Of a stretch of DNA of 64,000 bases, positions 18,093 to 27,242 are shown one piece after another (the first letter of the stretch is position 1; every line of letters begins with the position of its first letter). Below the pieces are notes generated by a model. It saw only the letters and a list, made by a program, of their open reading frames with translations. It did no database searches and was not told the origin of the DNA. Position numbers and translations under genes: made by a program. Origin of the DNA: Anaerobacillus arseniciselenatis (GTDB taxonomy: Bacteria; Bacillota; Bacilli; Bacillales; Anaerobacillaceae); assembly GCF_001865995.1 (NCBI RefSeq), contig NZ_MLQQ01000026.1, positions 62,001 through 126,000 on the forward strand. The letters are read 5' to 3'.

Positions 18093-18437
18093 ATGAGCTA
18101 TTATCAACTTTGTTGTCAACACAAAGGAAAAGTGGTACAGATTTATGAGAAAAGCGGAAAAGTTCATCACGGTAGAATCGTAGAAGTAGATAGAGAATAT
18201 GTATGGCTAGATACGAGGGGAGGGGGACCAAGAGGTTTCACTTACGGCGGTTACCCAGGTTACGGTGCAGGATTCGGCGGCTATGGAGCACCAGGAGGCT
18301 ATGGAGCATATGGGGCCGGTTATGGAGGTTACGCAGCGCCTGGTTATGGCGCAGGATTTGGCCGCCATCCTTATTTCGCTCCAGTCGCATTAGCGGCAGT
18401 AGGAGGACTGGCGCTCGGCGCAGCATTTTTCTGGTAA
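18093..18437 (+). CDS. Small glycine/tyrosine-rich protein with an Sm-like N-terminus
   Basis: A 114-residue protein. Residues 1-42 (MSYYQLCCQHKGKVVQIYEKSGKVHHGRIVEV and so on) look like a small beta-barrel fold. Residues 45-95 are Gly/Tyr/Ala repeats of the GYGAG type, and the end is a hydrophobic glycine-rich segment. Similar small proteins occur in spore-forming Bacillus, often suspected to be coat-associated. The ATG follows AAGGAGGA. It is monocistronic, divergent from the YppG-like gene, and ends at a strong terminator. Function unknown. Confidence 0.6.
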   Translation: MSYYQLCCQHKGKVVQIYEKSGKVHHGRIVEVDREYVWLDTRGGGPRGFTYGGYPGYGAGFGGYGAPGGYGAYGAGYGGYAAPGYGAGFGRHPYFAPVALAAVGGLALGAAFFW

Positions 18438-18476
18438 AAGTCATAACTTTTTAAAGAGAACGGTAATCAACGATGA

Positions 18477-18552
18477 ATAAGGGTGTTTCTAATAGTATTA
18501 GTCAATTTATGCGAGTCGGACTAAATACTAGAGGACACCCTTATTTTTATTC
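18477..18552 (+). terminator. Long hairpin terminator
   Basis: AATAAGGGTGT (18477) pairs with ACACCCTTATT (about 18535-18545), with further pairing of TAGTATT/AATACTA inside, followed by TTTATT. Confidence 0.8.
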
Positions 18553-18651
18553 GTAAAAGTTAGAAGTTGCAACATTGATATACGTAGTAAAAAAATGTTT
18601 TAGTTCGATAATACACAATCTTCGTAGATGCTTATATTGGGCGAGTTTCTT

Positions 18652-19110
18652 TTAATACACCAGCTCCGCCAAACTAGCTAATATATTCCCGCGTCGATGA
18701 AAGAACTCACCACCGAGCCATAATAAAATAATCGTTGTCATTAATAGCAAAGCGACAGCACGCTTTCTACTAGCCTCAATTCCTTTTATCATTTTAAAGC
18801 GCTTTGAAAATTGAAATAAAAAACCAACGCAAATAAATGAAAGAAGCGGAACTCCGAGTACGACTAAACTATGGATGGAATGGATGTGATATTTTAGCAT
18901 AGCAATTTGTTGTTCGTTTTCTGCATTTTTTTCAATTGCAATGAGTTCCTTATTAAAGACGCCGTGCTCTATAATTACAGCATAACCAACATCCTCATAC
19001 GAGTAATTACTAGGGAAGATATTTAATAACACAATAGGAATATAAAAAATCGTTAATATTACAAAGTACGTCAAACCAATTTTTAGCCAAATACTGTTAT
19101 CTTGCTTCAA
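18652..19110 (-). CDS. Membrane protein of unknown function, about three helices
   Basis: A 152-residue protein with hydrophobic segments near 10-28, 77-98 and 117-135, separated by a charged outer loop (EKNAENEQQ). ATG 19110 follows AGGAAGTGACG. I recognise no family. It is a single gene converging with the terminator of the glycine-rich protein. Confidence 0.6.
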   Translation of the reverse strand: MKQDNSIWLKIGLTYFVILTIFYIPIVLLNIFPSNYSYEDVGYAVIIEHGVFNKELIAIEKNAENEQQIAMLKYHIHSIHSLVVLGVPLLSFICVGFLFQFSKRFKMIKGIEASRKRAVALLLMTTIILLWLGGEFFHRRGNILASLAELVY

Positions 19111-19282
19111 AACGTCACTTCCTTTCCTACAAAGAATAACATTTCGCAGATCTAATGTTTAGTAAAATATCTAGGTGAACTATTTTCTTGATTTTCCCAC
19201 TACATTAGTTATGATGAGGGTAACTAATTTCCTAACAGAAATGGAATTTAAAATTCCAATAATAGCTACAACAAAGATATAT

Positions 19283-19350
19283 TTAGTTGAGGGAGGCTCA
19301 ACACATCTAGATGCTTAATGGCGATAAATATCTATTATGAAATTCATTTA
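19283..19350 (+). repeat. Degenerate PAL-1 right half
   Basis: GATGCTTAATGGCGATAAATATCTATTATGAAATTCATT (given here as its span 19312-19350) matches the right half of other copies; TTAGTTGAG and CTCAAC upstream may be the remains of the central stem. No left end was found. Confidence 0.5.
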
Positions 19351-19390
19351 GGTGCGAACTTGTCACATACATAATGAGGAGGTTTTGATT

Positions 19391-20749
19391 ATGGACAGTT
19401 ACAATGCAATCGTAGAAAAGCAACGAACATTTTTTTATACAGGTAAAACGAAAGAGTTAGAATTTCGTATTGATGCTTTACAAAAGCTTCGCGCAGCAGT
19501 AAAAAAATATGAAGGGGAACTTCTACAATCTCTTAATGAAGATCTCAATAAAACAGAATTTGATGCTTACGCAACTGAAATTGGTTTTGTCCTTCACGAG
19601 CTCCGGTTTGTCTTGAAAAATATCAAAGACTGGGTCAAACCAGAAAAGGTAAAGACACCGATGACTCATGTAGGTTCGACAAGTATGATTTATCGTGAAC
19701 CTTATGGAGTAGCTCTCGTTATTGCTCCGTGGAATTATCCATTTCAGTTAGCGGTCGCGCCTCTCATTGGCGGAATTGCTGCTGGAAATTGTACAATCTT
19801 AAAGCCTTCAGAACTGACGCCAAGAACGTCGGCTGTACTTGCAAAGCTAATTCAGGAGACGTTTCCAGAAGAGTACATTTCAGTTGTCGAAGGTGCCGCT
19901 GAAACGAGTCAAGCACTACTAAAACAATCATTTGATTATATCTTTTTTACGGGAAGTGTTCGAGTCGGGAAAGTCGTGATGGAAGCAGCTGCAAAAAATT
20001 TAACGCCAGTAACTCTTGAGCTAGGCGGAAAAAGTCCGTGTATCGTTCATGAAGATGCAAATTTAAAGCTTGCCGCAAAGCGAATTGCATGGGGAAAATA
20101 TATGAATGCCGGTCAAACGTGTGTTGCGCCTGATTATTTATACGTCCATGAAAACGTAGCTGATAGCTTTTTATCACTTCTTAAAGAAGCGATCAAAGAC
20201 ATGTTTGGTGATATGGAAAAAATGACGCGCATCGTTAGCGAACAACATTTTGACCGCCTGCACTCTTTTTTACAAAATGGAACGACATACGTAGGTGGCA
20301 GCGCAAATCGTGAAAAGTTAATAATCGAACCGACAGTACTTACGAATATTACGTGGGATGACGAGGTGATGGAAGACGAAATTTTTGGACCGATTTTACC
20401 TGTTCTTTCATATAAAAGTTTAGATGAGGTGATCGGCGAAATTCGAACGAGACCGAACCCTTTAGCACTATATGTTTTTTCCGAAAAAGAAGATGTTCAG
20501 CAAAACATCATTGGGCAAATTTCTTTTGGTGGTGGTTGTATTAACGACACGGTTTACCATATCACATCACCATATTTACCATTCGGTGGCGTCGGTTCAA
20601 GCGGGATTGGAGCTTATCATGGCAAAGGAAGCTTTGACACGTTTTCCCATCAAAAAAGCGTTTTAAAGCAAACGACGAAGTTTGATCTACCGTTCCGCTA
20701 CCCGAACGTAAAAGACGGTTTGAAAAAAATCAAGATGTTTTTGAAGTGA
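19391..20749 (+). CDS. ywdH: Class 3-type aldehyde dehydrogenase (YwdH-like)
   Basis: A 452-residue NAD(P)-dependent aldehyde dehydrogenase. Asn115 in APWNYPFQL, Glu210 in LELGGKSP and catalytic Cys244 in NAGQTCVAPD are all present, as is the hydrophobic C-terminal end typical of the class 3 / fatty-aldehyde branch. Length matches B. subtilis YwdH. I chose ATG 19391, just after GAGGAGG, rather than the in-frame upstream codon at 19352. A strong hairpin follows the gene. Confidence 0.88.
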   Translation: MDSYNAIVEKQRTFFYTGKTKELEFRIDALQKLRAAVKKYEGELLQSLNEDLNKTEFDAYATEIGFVLHELRFVLKNIKDWVKPEKVKTPMTHVGSTSMIYREPYGVALVIAPWNYPFQLAVAPLIGGIAAGNCTILKPSELTPRTSAVLAKLIQETFPEEYISVVEGAAETSQALLKQSFDYIFFTGSVRVGKVVMEAAAKNLTPVTLELGGKSPCIVHEDANLKLAAKRIAWGKYMNAGQTCVAPDYLYVHENVADSFLSLLKEAIKDMFGDMEKMTRIVSEQHFDRLHSFLQNGTTYVGGSANREKLIIEPTVLTNITWDDEVMEDEIFGPILPVLSYKSLDEVIGEIRTRPNPLALYVFSEKEDVQQNIIGQISFGGGCINDTVYHITSPYLPFGGVGSSGIGAYHGKGSFDTFSHQKSVLKQTTKFDLPFRYPNVKDGLKKIKMFLK

Positions 20750-20781
20750 ATGGTAATTCGGAGGGTGATGTAGTAGGCTTC

Positions 20782-20820
20782 AACACGCACTTCTTGTGAA
20801 ATGGTGCGTGTTGAAGGGCA
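20782..20820. terminator. Hairpin between convergent genes
   Basis: CTTCAACACGCAC pairs perfectly with GTGCGTGTTGAAG around a 13-base loop. Neither side has a clear T-tract, so it may act as a barrier or mRNA end rather than a classic terminator. Confidence 0.55.
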
Positions 20821-20825
20821 TAAAA

Positions 20826-21185
20826 TTAATACCCCACCTCTACAGCGGCGATAACGATGTACATTAAGTCATTTTTATCACCTTTTTCCTCAATTACAAC
20901 ACCACTAGTCGTAGCCATTCCGCCATCCATCACTTTAATAGACACTTGCCCAAACGGTAAGGCGGCTTTTACTTCTTCCTCATTCAACGTTTCTTTTTCA
21001 CAAGGGATAGCCAGCTTAACAGTGACCTTCATATTTTTTAAGCTGTTTTCAGGTAAAACAGATCGTAAACCGGGCATTGAATTCGTATGAATAGCATTTT
21101 TAACAGCACGGATCGCTGCTTTTGTGACATCTTGACCGTGAAGGTCGGCTCCCATTCCAGTTTGAATAAACATTAATTTTTCCAA
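20826..21185 (-). CDS. Lin0512-family conserved protein
   Basis: A 119-residue protein beginning MEKLMFIQTGMGADLHGQD, which matches the small conserved Lin0512 family found in Firmicutes; members are thought to form rings, and their reaction is unknown to me. TTG 21185 is the start because GGAGGG precedes it and the family begins at this point; the longer frame to 21248 adds an unrelated lead. Single gene. Confidence 0.75.
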   Translation of the reverse strand: MEKLMFIQTGMGADLHGQDVTKAAIRAVKNAIHTNSMPGLRSVLPENSLKNMKVTVKLAIPCEKETLNEEEVKAALPFGQVSIKVMDGGMATTSGVVIEEKGDKNDLMYIVIAAVEVGY

Positions 21186-21265
21186 GCAAAACCCTCCAAT
21201 TGACTGTAATATACATTTATTATATATCGTAGCCAAAAATAGGGACAAGGTGCTTTAGATGAAAA

Positions 21266-21781
21266 TTAACATTTAAAATCTACGTCAACATCGCTTTCCT
21301 TTTTTGAAAAAAACCAGAGGTAGTATTGTCTTGACACGAAAAAACTTAAAAACATCGTAATAAAGCTGTAAAACCAATTCCACCTAATATATTCAATGAG
21401 CTTTGTTCTCTTTTCAGCATAAACTTCGAATAGCGTTATAATGGTCGGGTAATAAAAATAATAAAGGAATTTGCAAAACCAATTTGCTTTTTCAGGAAAT
21501 CGAACATTAAAGAGAGCACTAAGTGCTGGAAAAACAAAATATTCAAACGTAAAACTTGTTTTACTTTTCTGGAATAATCTCACGGGGTATTTTATCAATT
21601 CTTTTTCAACTACTAACAAACCGAAAAGCCACGTTAGAACTTGGTGGAAGAGAAAGGCAATCATCGAATGCTTCACTTTATTTCGTGGGGTCAATGTACA
21701 TAACAAGACAGAGGCTATAACCCACGACGAAACTAAAATCGTATATTCTTTTTTATGTCTCGCGTTTTTTTGCCAAAGCAT
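21266..21781 (-). CDS. CBO0543-like membrane protein
   Basis: A 171-residue protein with about four hydrophobic segments and the C-terminal pattern TKLIEYIRWNWFYS typical of the CBO0543 membrane family in spore-formers, whose function is unknown. ATG 21781 follows GGGAGGAG; the track upstream of it is not needed. Ends 80 bp upstream of the Lin0512-like gene on the same strand; they may be cotranscribed. Confidence 0.6.
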   Translation of the reverse strand: MLWQKNARHKKEYTILVSSWVIASVLLCTLTPRNKVKHSMIAFLFHQVLTWLFGLLVVEKELIKYPVRLFQKSKTSFTFEYFVFPALSALFNVRFPEKANWFCKFLYYFYYPTIITLFEVYAEKRTKLIEYIRWNWFYSFITMFLSFFVSRQYYLWFFSKKESDVDVDFKC

Positions 21782-21870
21782 CGACCACACTCCTCCCAAT
21801 TAATAATTATTATATAGGTTTTGCAATAAAACTTTTTTTACACATCAAAATTCATTTTTTTCCGGATGTG

Positions 21871-21911
21871 AAAAATTAAAAAGACAAGCCTGCTTACGAT
21901 TGCTTGTCTTC
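21871..21911 (-). terminator. Terminator of the hydrolase gene
   Basis: On the minus strand AGACAAGC...GCTTGTCT forms the stem and TTTTTAATTTTT follows it. Confidence 0.7.
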
Positions 21912-22027
21912 TGATACGCAAACTAATGAGCGTATTAGGGGGGGAAAGTTGTTTTTGTCATCGCACTACAATCCAATCGTAAAAATATTACGATTAGTAT
22001 TTGAGTGCAATGAAAAATTATGTCGCT

Positions 22028-22846
22028 TCAGTTAGATTCGATCCATTGAAACATTTTTTTTACGGCTTGACTGTGTACATTTATTGGAAAATGGTGACCG
22101 TAACCGTCGTAACGGTGGTAAGTTGCTTTTTTGTCATAATGCTTTAATTTTTTGATCATATTTTCGCCATGAGTTACGAGTACTTGCTCATCTTTTGTCC
22201 CGTGAATCACAAGTGTCGGACACTGAATTTTCTCGACCATATGAATAGGTGATCTAACCTCATATAACTCCGGAAATTTAGTAGGAGTTCCACCGATTAC
22301 TCGCTTAAACATTCTTCGCAAATCAATACGGTCTTCATAAGTTTTCCCCAAATCAGAAACTCCACTCCATAAGATGAGCTTATGAATATTAGGCATATTT
22401 ATAGCGGTTTGAGTAGCATTTATCGACCCACGGGAAAAACCCATAACAGAAATCCTACCGTTATCAACAAATGGAAGGTTTTCCATGATTCGATACGCTG
22501 AAAAAACATCTTCTTGATCACGCCCGCCGAATTCATCACGCCCTTCGCTTCCTTCATTACCGCGATAACAAGGAGCGAATACGACATAACCGAAACTCGC
22601 AAAATGTTCAATCCAATGCATTTTAACACGCCCAAAGCGTCCGATCCCGCCACGGCAATAAATAAAGCCGGGTAACTTCATATTATCTAACGTTTTCGTT
22701 TGCGGAATAATTGAATAAGCGACTTGCTCAACGCTTTCAGGGAAGTAGGACCTTAAATGCTGAAGTGATACTTTAAGATCATTAGGTAATGCTAAGTATC
22801 CGTTTATCTTCAAACCTTGTGATATGTATGTAACATGAAAAATCAT
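22028..22846 (-). CDS. Alpha/beta hydrolase of the prolyl oligopeptidase (S9-like) type
   Basis: A 272-residue protein with the alpha/beta hydrolase triad visible: Ser in GFSRGSIN, Asp in HGTKDEQV and His in GYGHHFP. The oxyanion-side motif YCRGGIGRFGR precedes it. No signal peptide, so a cytoplasmic esterase or peptidase is likely; the substrate is unknown. ATG 22846 is preferred over the longer in-frame start at 22870. Single gene with its own terminator. Confidence 0.8.
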   Translation of the reverse strand: MIFHVTYISQGLKINGYLALPNDLKVSLQHLRSYFPESVEQVAYSIIPQTKTLDNMKLPGFIYCRGGIGRFGRVKMHWIEHFASFGYVVFAPCYRGNEGSEGRDEFGGRDQEDVFSAYRIMENLPFVDNGRISVMGFSRGSINATQTAINMPNIHKLILWSGVSDLGKTYEDRIDLRRMFKRVIGGTPTKFPELYEVRSPIHMVEKIQCPTLVIHGTKDEQVLVTHGENMIKKLKHYDKKATYHRYDGYGHHFPINVHSQAVKKMFQWIESN

Positions 22847-23064
22847 TGAATCCAGCCTTTCGCATCTCAATTTTCCAATAGTTTATCAAAGATTAACGTA
22901 AAAATCGAAAAGTCGAGTTTTCATTCATACTTGATGTAGTGAAGTTGTTTTCGTATTATCGTAGGACTCATTACCTAAAAATGTAAATAAGTTACAGCAA
23001 ATGTAATAAAATAGTTGTTTTTAACTAAAACTATATCTGTCATTATTTTAGGAGGAGAAGTTAC

Positions 23065-24105
23065 ATGGATTTTTCAAGTAGAGAAGAGGTTCAAAAGCAT
23101 CAAATGCATAAAAAACTAACGGCTTCAGAACTCGGTGATTTGTTTGCCAATTATTTAGGAGATACGATGAGTATTTGTATTTTCGAACATTTTTTAGAAG
23201 TGGTTGAAGATGGAGATATTAAACAGTTTATCTTGAGTGCAAAATCTATATCGGAAAAACATGTTCGGAAACTACAAGATATATACATGAAAGAAGAAAT
23301 TCCGATTCCGAAAGGGTTTGGTGAAGAAGATATTCATCGCAATGTACCGCGCTTATTTAGTGATATTTTTATGGTCATTTACATAAAACAAATGGCAAAA
23401 GCAGGTCTAAGTTTATATGGGAGTTCTTTTTCAGTGGCTATTAGAAGTGATGTGATTGATTATTTCAAAGAGTGCATAGAAGATACGATAGCAACGAGTG
23501 AGCAAGCATTACATCTTTTACTTTCAAAAGGAATTGATATAACGCCACCGGAAATACCTTATCCGAAAAAGAATGATATTGTCACAAAAAAATCATTCGT
23601 CTCGATGATTACCGGGAAAACTCGGCCACTAACAGGATTAGAGATTAAACACTTACAAATTAATATCAATACGAACGTTTTAGGTAAAGCATTAATGGTT
23701 GCATTTTCTCAAGTGACACCATCAAAAGAGTTAGTAAGCTATTTCCGTCAAGGGGCATCACTAGCTGAGGATCAAATTAATGAGTTAAATAAAATTTTAT
23801 TAACTAACAATCTTACTGTTCCTAATATTCTAGATGTTCATATTAGTGATTCGACGACATCACCATTTTCAAACAAGCTCATGCTTTACCAAGCAGGTCT
23901 AGCGACGGCAATGGGTATAGAAAATATCGGGAGTGCACTTTCACAAGTAATTCGTCACGACATTTCGTTACAGCTCGCAGCCTTTACAGCATCTATTGGA
24001 AAATATGCGAATGATGGCATGAATTTAATGATTGAAAACGGTTGGTTAGAAGAACCACCGACAAGTGCCGACCGACAAAATCTTTCTAATGAGAATAAGG
24101 AGTAG
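23065..24105 (+). CDS. DUF3231 protein with two tandem domains
   Basis: A 346-residue helical protein with two copies of the DUF3231 pattern: the first at about 15-165 (LTASELGDLFANYLGDT, PIPKGFGEEDIHRNVPRLFSDIF), the second at about 195-335 (LTGLEIKHLQINI, KLMLYQAGLATAMG). Such proteins are common in Bacillus and predicted to be ferritin-like helical bundles, with no proven role. ATG follows AGGAGGAG. The next gene starts 11 bp later, so the two form an operon. Confidence 0.82.
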   Translation: MDFSSREEVQKHQMHKKLTASELGDLFANYLGDTMSICIFEHFLEVVEDGDIKQFILSAKSISEKHVRKLQDIYMKEEIPIPKGFGEEDIHRNVPRLFSDIFMVIYIKQMAKAGLSLYGSSFSVAIRSDVIDYFKECIEDTIATSEQALHLLLSKGIDITPPEIPYPKKNDIVTKKSFVSMITGKTRPLTGLEIKHLQININTNVLGKALMVAFSQVTPSKELVSYFRQGASLAEDQINELNKILLTNNLTVPNILDVHISDSTTSPFSNKLMLYQAGLATAMGIENIGSALSQVIRHDISLQLAAFTASIGKYANDGMNLMIENGWLEEPPTSADRQNLSNENKE

Positions 24106-24116
24106 GGTGGTGTTTT

Positions 24117-24620
24117 ATGGAAAAGGGTATAAAGCAAAAAAGAAATTACGAACCTTTACTATGGAGCATTGCTTTACCGGGGTTTGGACAATTTATTAAT
24201 AAAAAATACTTTAAAGGGATAATTTTGATCTTGTTAGAGTTTGTCAGTAATGTAATGAGTAATTTTAACACTGCGATTCTTCAATCGTTTAATGGGAATA
24301 TTATCGGGGCAATTGAAGTAACAAACTTCCAATGGCTCATGTTTTATCCGTGTTTATACTTTTTCGCGCTTTGGGATGCGTATAGAGATGCGAACGATCC
24401 ACCAGAACCATATATTTTTTTACCATTTGTGTTCAGTGCCTATTTCGTGACCGTCGGGTTGATGTATTCCACGAGATTAACGATTTTCGGTATTCTTTTT
24501 GGTCCTGTTTTTTTGCCGATGCTTTTCGTGATACCAGGGCTTGCCGTCGGGTTTTTAATTAGGAAAATCGTAATAATGGTAAAACAAAATCAACAGATGA
24601 CTGGCGCAGATGGAATATGA
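24117..24620 (+). CDS. Multi-pass membrane protein, unknown
   Basis: A 167-residue protein beginning with a charged lead, then the pattern LLWSIALPGFGQFINKKYFKGI, which resembles small TM2/DUF5683-like membrane proteins, followed by three or four more hydrophobic segments. GGGTGG precedes ATG 24117. It is cotranscribed with the DUF3231 gene. Function unknown. Confidence 0.65.
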   Translation: MEKGIKQKRNYEPLLWSIALPGFGQFINKKYFKGIILILLEFVSNVMSNFNTAILQSFNGNIIGAIEVTNFQWLMFYPCLYFFALWDAYRDANDPPEPYIFLPFVFSAYFVTVGLMYSTRLTIFGILFGPVFLPMLFVIPGLAVGFLIRKIVIMVKQNQQMTGADGI

Positions 24621-24761
24621 TCTGTGCCGTTTTTGTTGGCTAGTGATTAGTTGGTTTGTTGGTTGGAGAGTTGGTTTGCGGTTAGGTGGAAAGGTGTGGC
24701 TTGGATTTTCCATGTTGGATCTGAAGTTTTTTTGCATAAAAAAGGGGAATTTGACCTAACG

Positions 24762-24803
24762 AAAAAATCCCTTTCTCATGAAACTTTCGTTTGAAAAAGG
24801 GAC
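24762..24803 (-). terminator. Terminator of a tiny minus-strand gene
   Basis: On the minus strand GTCCCTTTTTCA pairs with TGAGAAAGGGAT with inner AACGAAAGTTT pairing, then TTTTTT. It starts just after the stop codon of the 27-codon frame at 24806-24889. Confidence 0.7.
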
Positions 24804-24805
24804 GT

Positions 24806-24889
24806 TTAAATATCTATAAAAAAAACAAATTTTTTCTTTATGACTTTCGTCTTTTTTAACACGTACATTATTAACAAAAAACGCAGCAT
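24806..24889 (-). CDS. Probable 27-residue basic hydrophobic small protein
   Basis: ATG 24889, preceded on the minus strand by AGAAGAGGTGAAG at good spacing, opens a frame reading MLRFLLIMYVLKK and ending FFIDI. The TAA is followed within a few bases by a strong intrinsic terminator. The N-terminal half could be a short membrane helix, with a basic stretch after it. I recognise no family. A small regulatory RNA or leader is an alternative. The plus strand of this gap (24621-24986) holds only TTGGTTGG-type low-complexity sequence. Confidence 0.5.
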   Translation of the reverse strand: MLRFLLIMYVLKKTKVIKKKFVFFIDI

Positions 24890-24986
24890 TGGCTTCACCT
24901 CTTCTAAACGTATGATCCAAGGGGCTTATCCCATACCCGATTCATTAAATTTAGAAAGGAAGTTGAAGTAAGCGGTGCATGCATAT

Positions 24987-25409
24987 TTAATGCAATAATC
25001 GCTTTAATAAATCAGTATGCTGGCGGTCGTGATCCAAGATTTCCTTTATGAGTTCTAGACTCTCCTCATCTAAATCACCGCGAACGATCCGCTCAGACAT
25101 TTCAATCCCGAGAGTTTCTCCTTTAATCGCACCTTTGATTAACCCTTCAGTCGTATCAGGTAAGTTGAGTTGATTTAGAAAACCTTGTATCGAACCGAAA
25201 ACCCCTTCATCATCGACAGGTTCACCACCTAGATTTTGAATTCGCTCGGCCACTTTCATCGCGTACTCTTTATGGCCTTGTTGAATATCTTGAAACTGCC
25301 TTTTTATCGTAGCATCTTCTAACTTTTGTATGTACTTTTCATACGAATGGATCCCCATATATTGTCCTTTTAAAAATTCATTTAGTTCTTCAATTACTTC
25401 GTTTTGCAT
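24987..25409 (-). CDS. Ferritin-like four-helix protein (DUF2383-like)
   Basis: A 140-residue all-helical protein with the spaced acidic/His pattern of ferritin-like proteins (EELNEFLKGQYMGIHSYEKYI, GHKEYAMKVAERI, GETLGIEMSERI, LEILDHDRQHTD-type end). ATG 25409 follows AAGGTGGTG; the longer frame to 25457 is not supported. It could bind iron or act in stress response, but that is unproven. The name DUF2383-like is tentative. Confidence 0.6.
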   Translation of the reverse strand: MQNEVIEELNEFLKGQYMGIHSYEKYIQKLEDATIKRQFQDIQQGHKEYAMKVAERIQNLGGEPVDDEGVFGSIQGFLNQLNLPDTTEGLIKGAIKGETLGIEMSERIVRGDLDEESLELIKEILDHDRQHTDLLKRLLH

Positions 25410-25576
25410 CGTTTTCACCACCTTTTCTTTAGTATTTAACAGGAGTAAAGAGATCATTCAAAAAGCCGATTACAATAAAGCCCTCATCAATACTTTGTCA
25501 GCATCTTAAAACTATAATCGAGGGGGGGGCCTTTCCAACAAACCAACTGTTCAACTATTTTCTTATAAAACTCTTA

Positions 25577-25686
25577 TGACGATTTTATCGTCACCATCTA
25601 ATATGAAAATTGGAGGTGGATTTTCTTTCACTTCACTGTAAACTTCTATCGAATTTTAGAGGCTCGTGAAAGAAATTCCACCTCCA
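25577..25686 (-). repeat. PAL-2 element (copy 1): variable stem, conserved loop
   Basis: Stem TGGAGGTGGATTTTCTTTC (25611) pairs with GAAAGAAATTCCACCTCCA (25668-25686). Read on the minus strand the loop holds GAGCCTCTAAAATTCGATAG and TTTACAG. A second hairpin, TGACGATTTTATCGTCA (25577-25593), and TTAGATGG follow. Confidence 0.8.
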
Positions 25687-25819
25687 AGTAACTATTTTCA
25701 TACAAAGTACTTGTAAAAATCACCAAATAAGTTATAATAAATCTGTACTACTTATAGTAATACACATAATACGCGTAATGCACCCTTGTTTTATAGATAA
25801 ATTCGCCATGGTTGATGGT

Positions 25820-25930
25820 AAAATGTCCGGACAAATTCTCGAGTGAGCCTCTAAAACTCGATAGAGGTTTACAGCTAAGCGAGAGAATTCGGCCGCATTT
25901 ACATCTTAGATGGAGAGGGTTTTGTATGTA
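25820..25930 (+). repeat. PAL-2 element (copy 2)
   Basis: Stem AAATGTCCGGACAAATTCTC (25821) pairs with GAGAGAATTCGGCCGCATTT (25881). The loop holds GAGCCTCTAAAACTCGATAG and GGTTTACAG, matching copy 1 although the stem is unrelated. TTAGATGGAGAGGGTTTTGT follows. It lies directly upstream of the GntR-type gene. Confidence 0.8.
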
Positions 25931-25957
25931 AGTTTACGAAACAAAAGGAGGAAGCCG

Positions 25958-26356
25958 ATGTTTCAATTAGATTTACGAAGTAGAGTGCCGATTTATGAGC
26001 AACTCGTTGAAAAGCTAAAGGAGTTAATTATTCATGAGGTCGTTCAAGTTGATGAACAGCTTCCATCTGTACGAGCGCTAGCGGCACAGTTGACGATTAA
26101 TCCGAACACGATCCAAAAAGCATATCGAGAGTTAGAGCACCAAGGCTATATTTATTCGATCCCTGGGAAAGGAAAGTTCGTAGCCCCACAAGCGAACACG
26201 ACAAATAACGAAAAGGTGAAAAAAATGAAAAAGGACTTAGTGAAACTCATCTCTGAAGCGATGTATTTAGGCATGAAAAAAGAAGAAATTTTATCATTGA
26301 TTACCTTAGCAGAAAAATCGGTGAAAGGAGGAGAAACGGATGATTCAAGTTCATAA
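25958..26356 (+). CDS. GntR/YtrA-family transcriptional regulator
   Basis: A 132-residue protein: an N-terminal winged helix of the GntR type (SRVPIYEQLVEKLKELI, VRALAAQLTINPNTIQKAYRELE, GKGKFV) and a short C-terminal helical tail without a large ligand domain, the YtrA subgroup. ATG 25958 follows AAAGGAGGAA. It overlaps the ABC ATPase gene by 17 bp, and YtrA-type regulators usually repress their own ABC transporter operon, often induced by cell-wall stress. Confidence 0.88.
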   Translation: MFQLDLRSRVPIYEQLVEKLKELIIHEVVQVDEQLPSVRALAAQLTINPNTIQKAYRELEHQGYIYSIPGKGKFVAPQANTTNNEKVKKMKKDLVKLISEAMYLGMKKEEILSLITLAEKSVKGGETDDSSS

Positions 26357-27242
26357 TGTAAAAAAAGAATTTGAAGATATTGAAGCGGTCAAAGGTCTAA
26401 ATCTTCATATAAAAAAAGGATCGATTTACGGATTGCTCGGATCAAACGGTGCTGGGAAAACGACGCTTCTAAAAATGATCGGCGGTATTTATAAGCAGGA
26501 TGCCGGAGAAATTTTCATAGATGAAAAGCCCGTCTTTGAAAATGTGGAACTGAAAGGTAGAATGATCGTGCTCACTGATTCACTTTACTTTTTTCCACAA
26601 TACACGGTACGACAAATGGCGAATTTTTATAAAAGTATTTATCCGCTGTGGAACGAAGAGCGTTTTCAAGAATTAAGTAAAGTATTCCCGATTAGCGTTA
26701 ATAAAAAGATCCACCGGATGTCAAAAGGGATGCAACGACAAGTTGCTTTTTGGTTATCGTTATCAACGATGCCGGAATTACTTATTTTAGATGAGCCGTT
26801 TGATGGCTTGGATGCAGTGATGAGACAAACAGTGAAAAATTTATTAGTCCAAGACGTTGCTGAACGTGAAATGACGATTTTAATTTCCTCTCACAATTTA
26901 CGAGAAGTTGAGGACTTATGTGATCATATCGGTATTTTACATCACGGTGAAATGATGATTGAAAAAGAATTAGATGATTTAAAAACGGACGTTCATAAAA
27001 TCCAAGTTGCTTTTAAAGGTGGAGTGTTGCCTGACGGACTTTTAGAAGAATTTGATGTTTTGTATAAAGAAGAACGAGGCAGTGTTCATTTATATATCGT
27101 TAGAGGGGATGAAGAGGAAATGTCTGCCCATATCGACTTTTTCATGCCTGTATTATTTGACGTCTTACCGTTGACGTTAGAGGAAATTTTCATATATGAA
27201 ATGAGGGATGTCGGCTATGCGATTGAAAACGTTATTGTTTAA
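26340..27242 (+). CDS. ABC transporter ATP-binding protein (YtrB-like)
   Basis: A 300-residue ATPase with Walker A in GLLGSNGAGKTTLL, signature MSKGMQRQ, Walker B LLILDEPFDGLD and the switch His in SSHNL. The C-terminal about 90 residues are an extra regulatory-type region. It overlaps the regulator upstream and the permease downstream, so the three are one operon. Exporter direction is likely; the substrate is unknown. Confidence 0.9.
   Translation: MIQVHNVKKEFEDIEAVKGLNLHIKKGSIYGLLGSNGAGKTTLLKMIGGIYKQDAGEIFIDEKPVFENVELKGRMIVLTDSLYFFPQYTVRQMANFYKSIYPLWNEERFQELSKVFPISVNKKIHRMSKGMQRQVAFWLSLSTMPELLILDEPFDGLDAVMRQTVKNLLVQDVAEREMTILISSHNLREVEDLCDHIGILHHGEMMIEKELDDLKTDVHKIQVAFKGGVLPDGLLEEFDVLYKEERGSVHLYIVRGDEEEMSAHIDFFMPVLFDVLPLTLEEIFIYEMRDVGYAIENVIV

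Noticed and set aside
24640-24720. TTGGTTGG-rich tracts (also at 29236 and 51300) as a G-quadruplex or repeat family
   Set aside because: The G runs are only two long and irregular; low-complexity sequence is a sufficient description.
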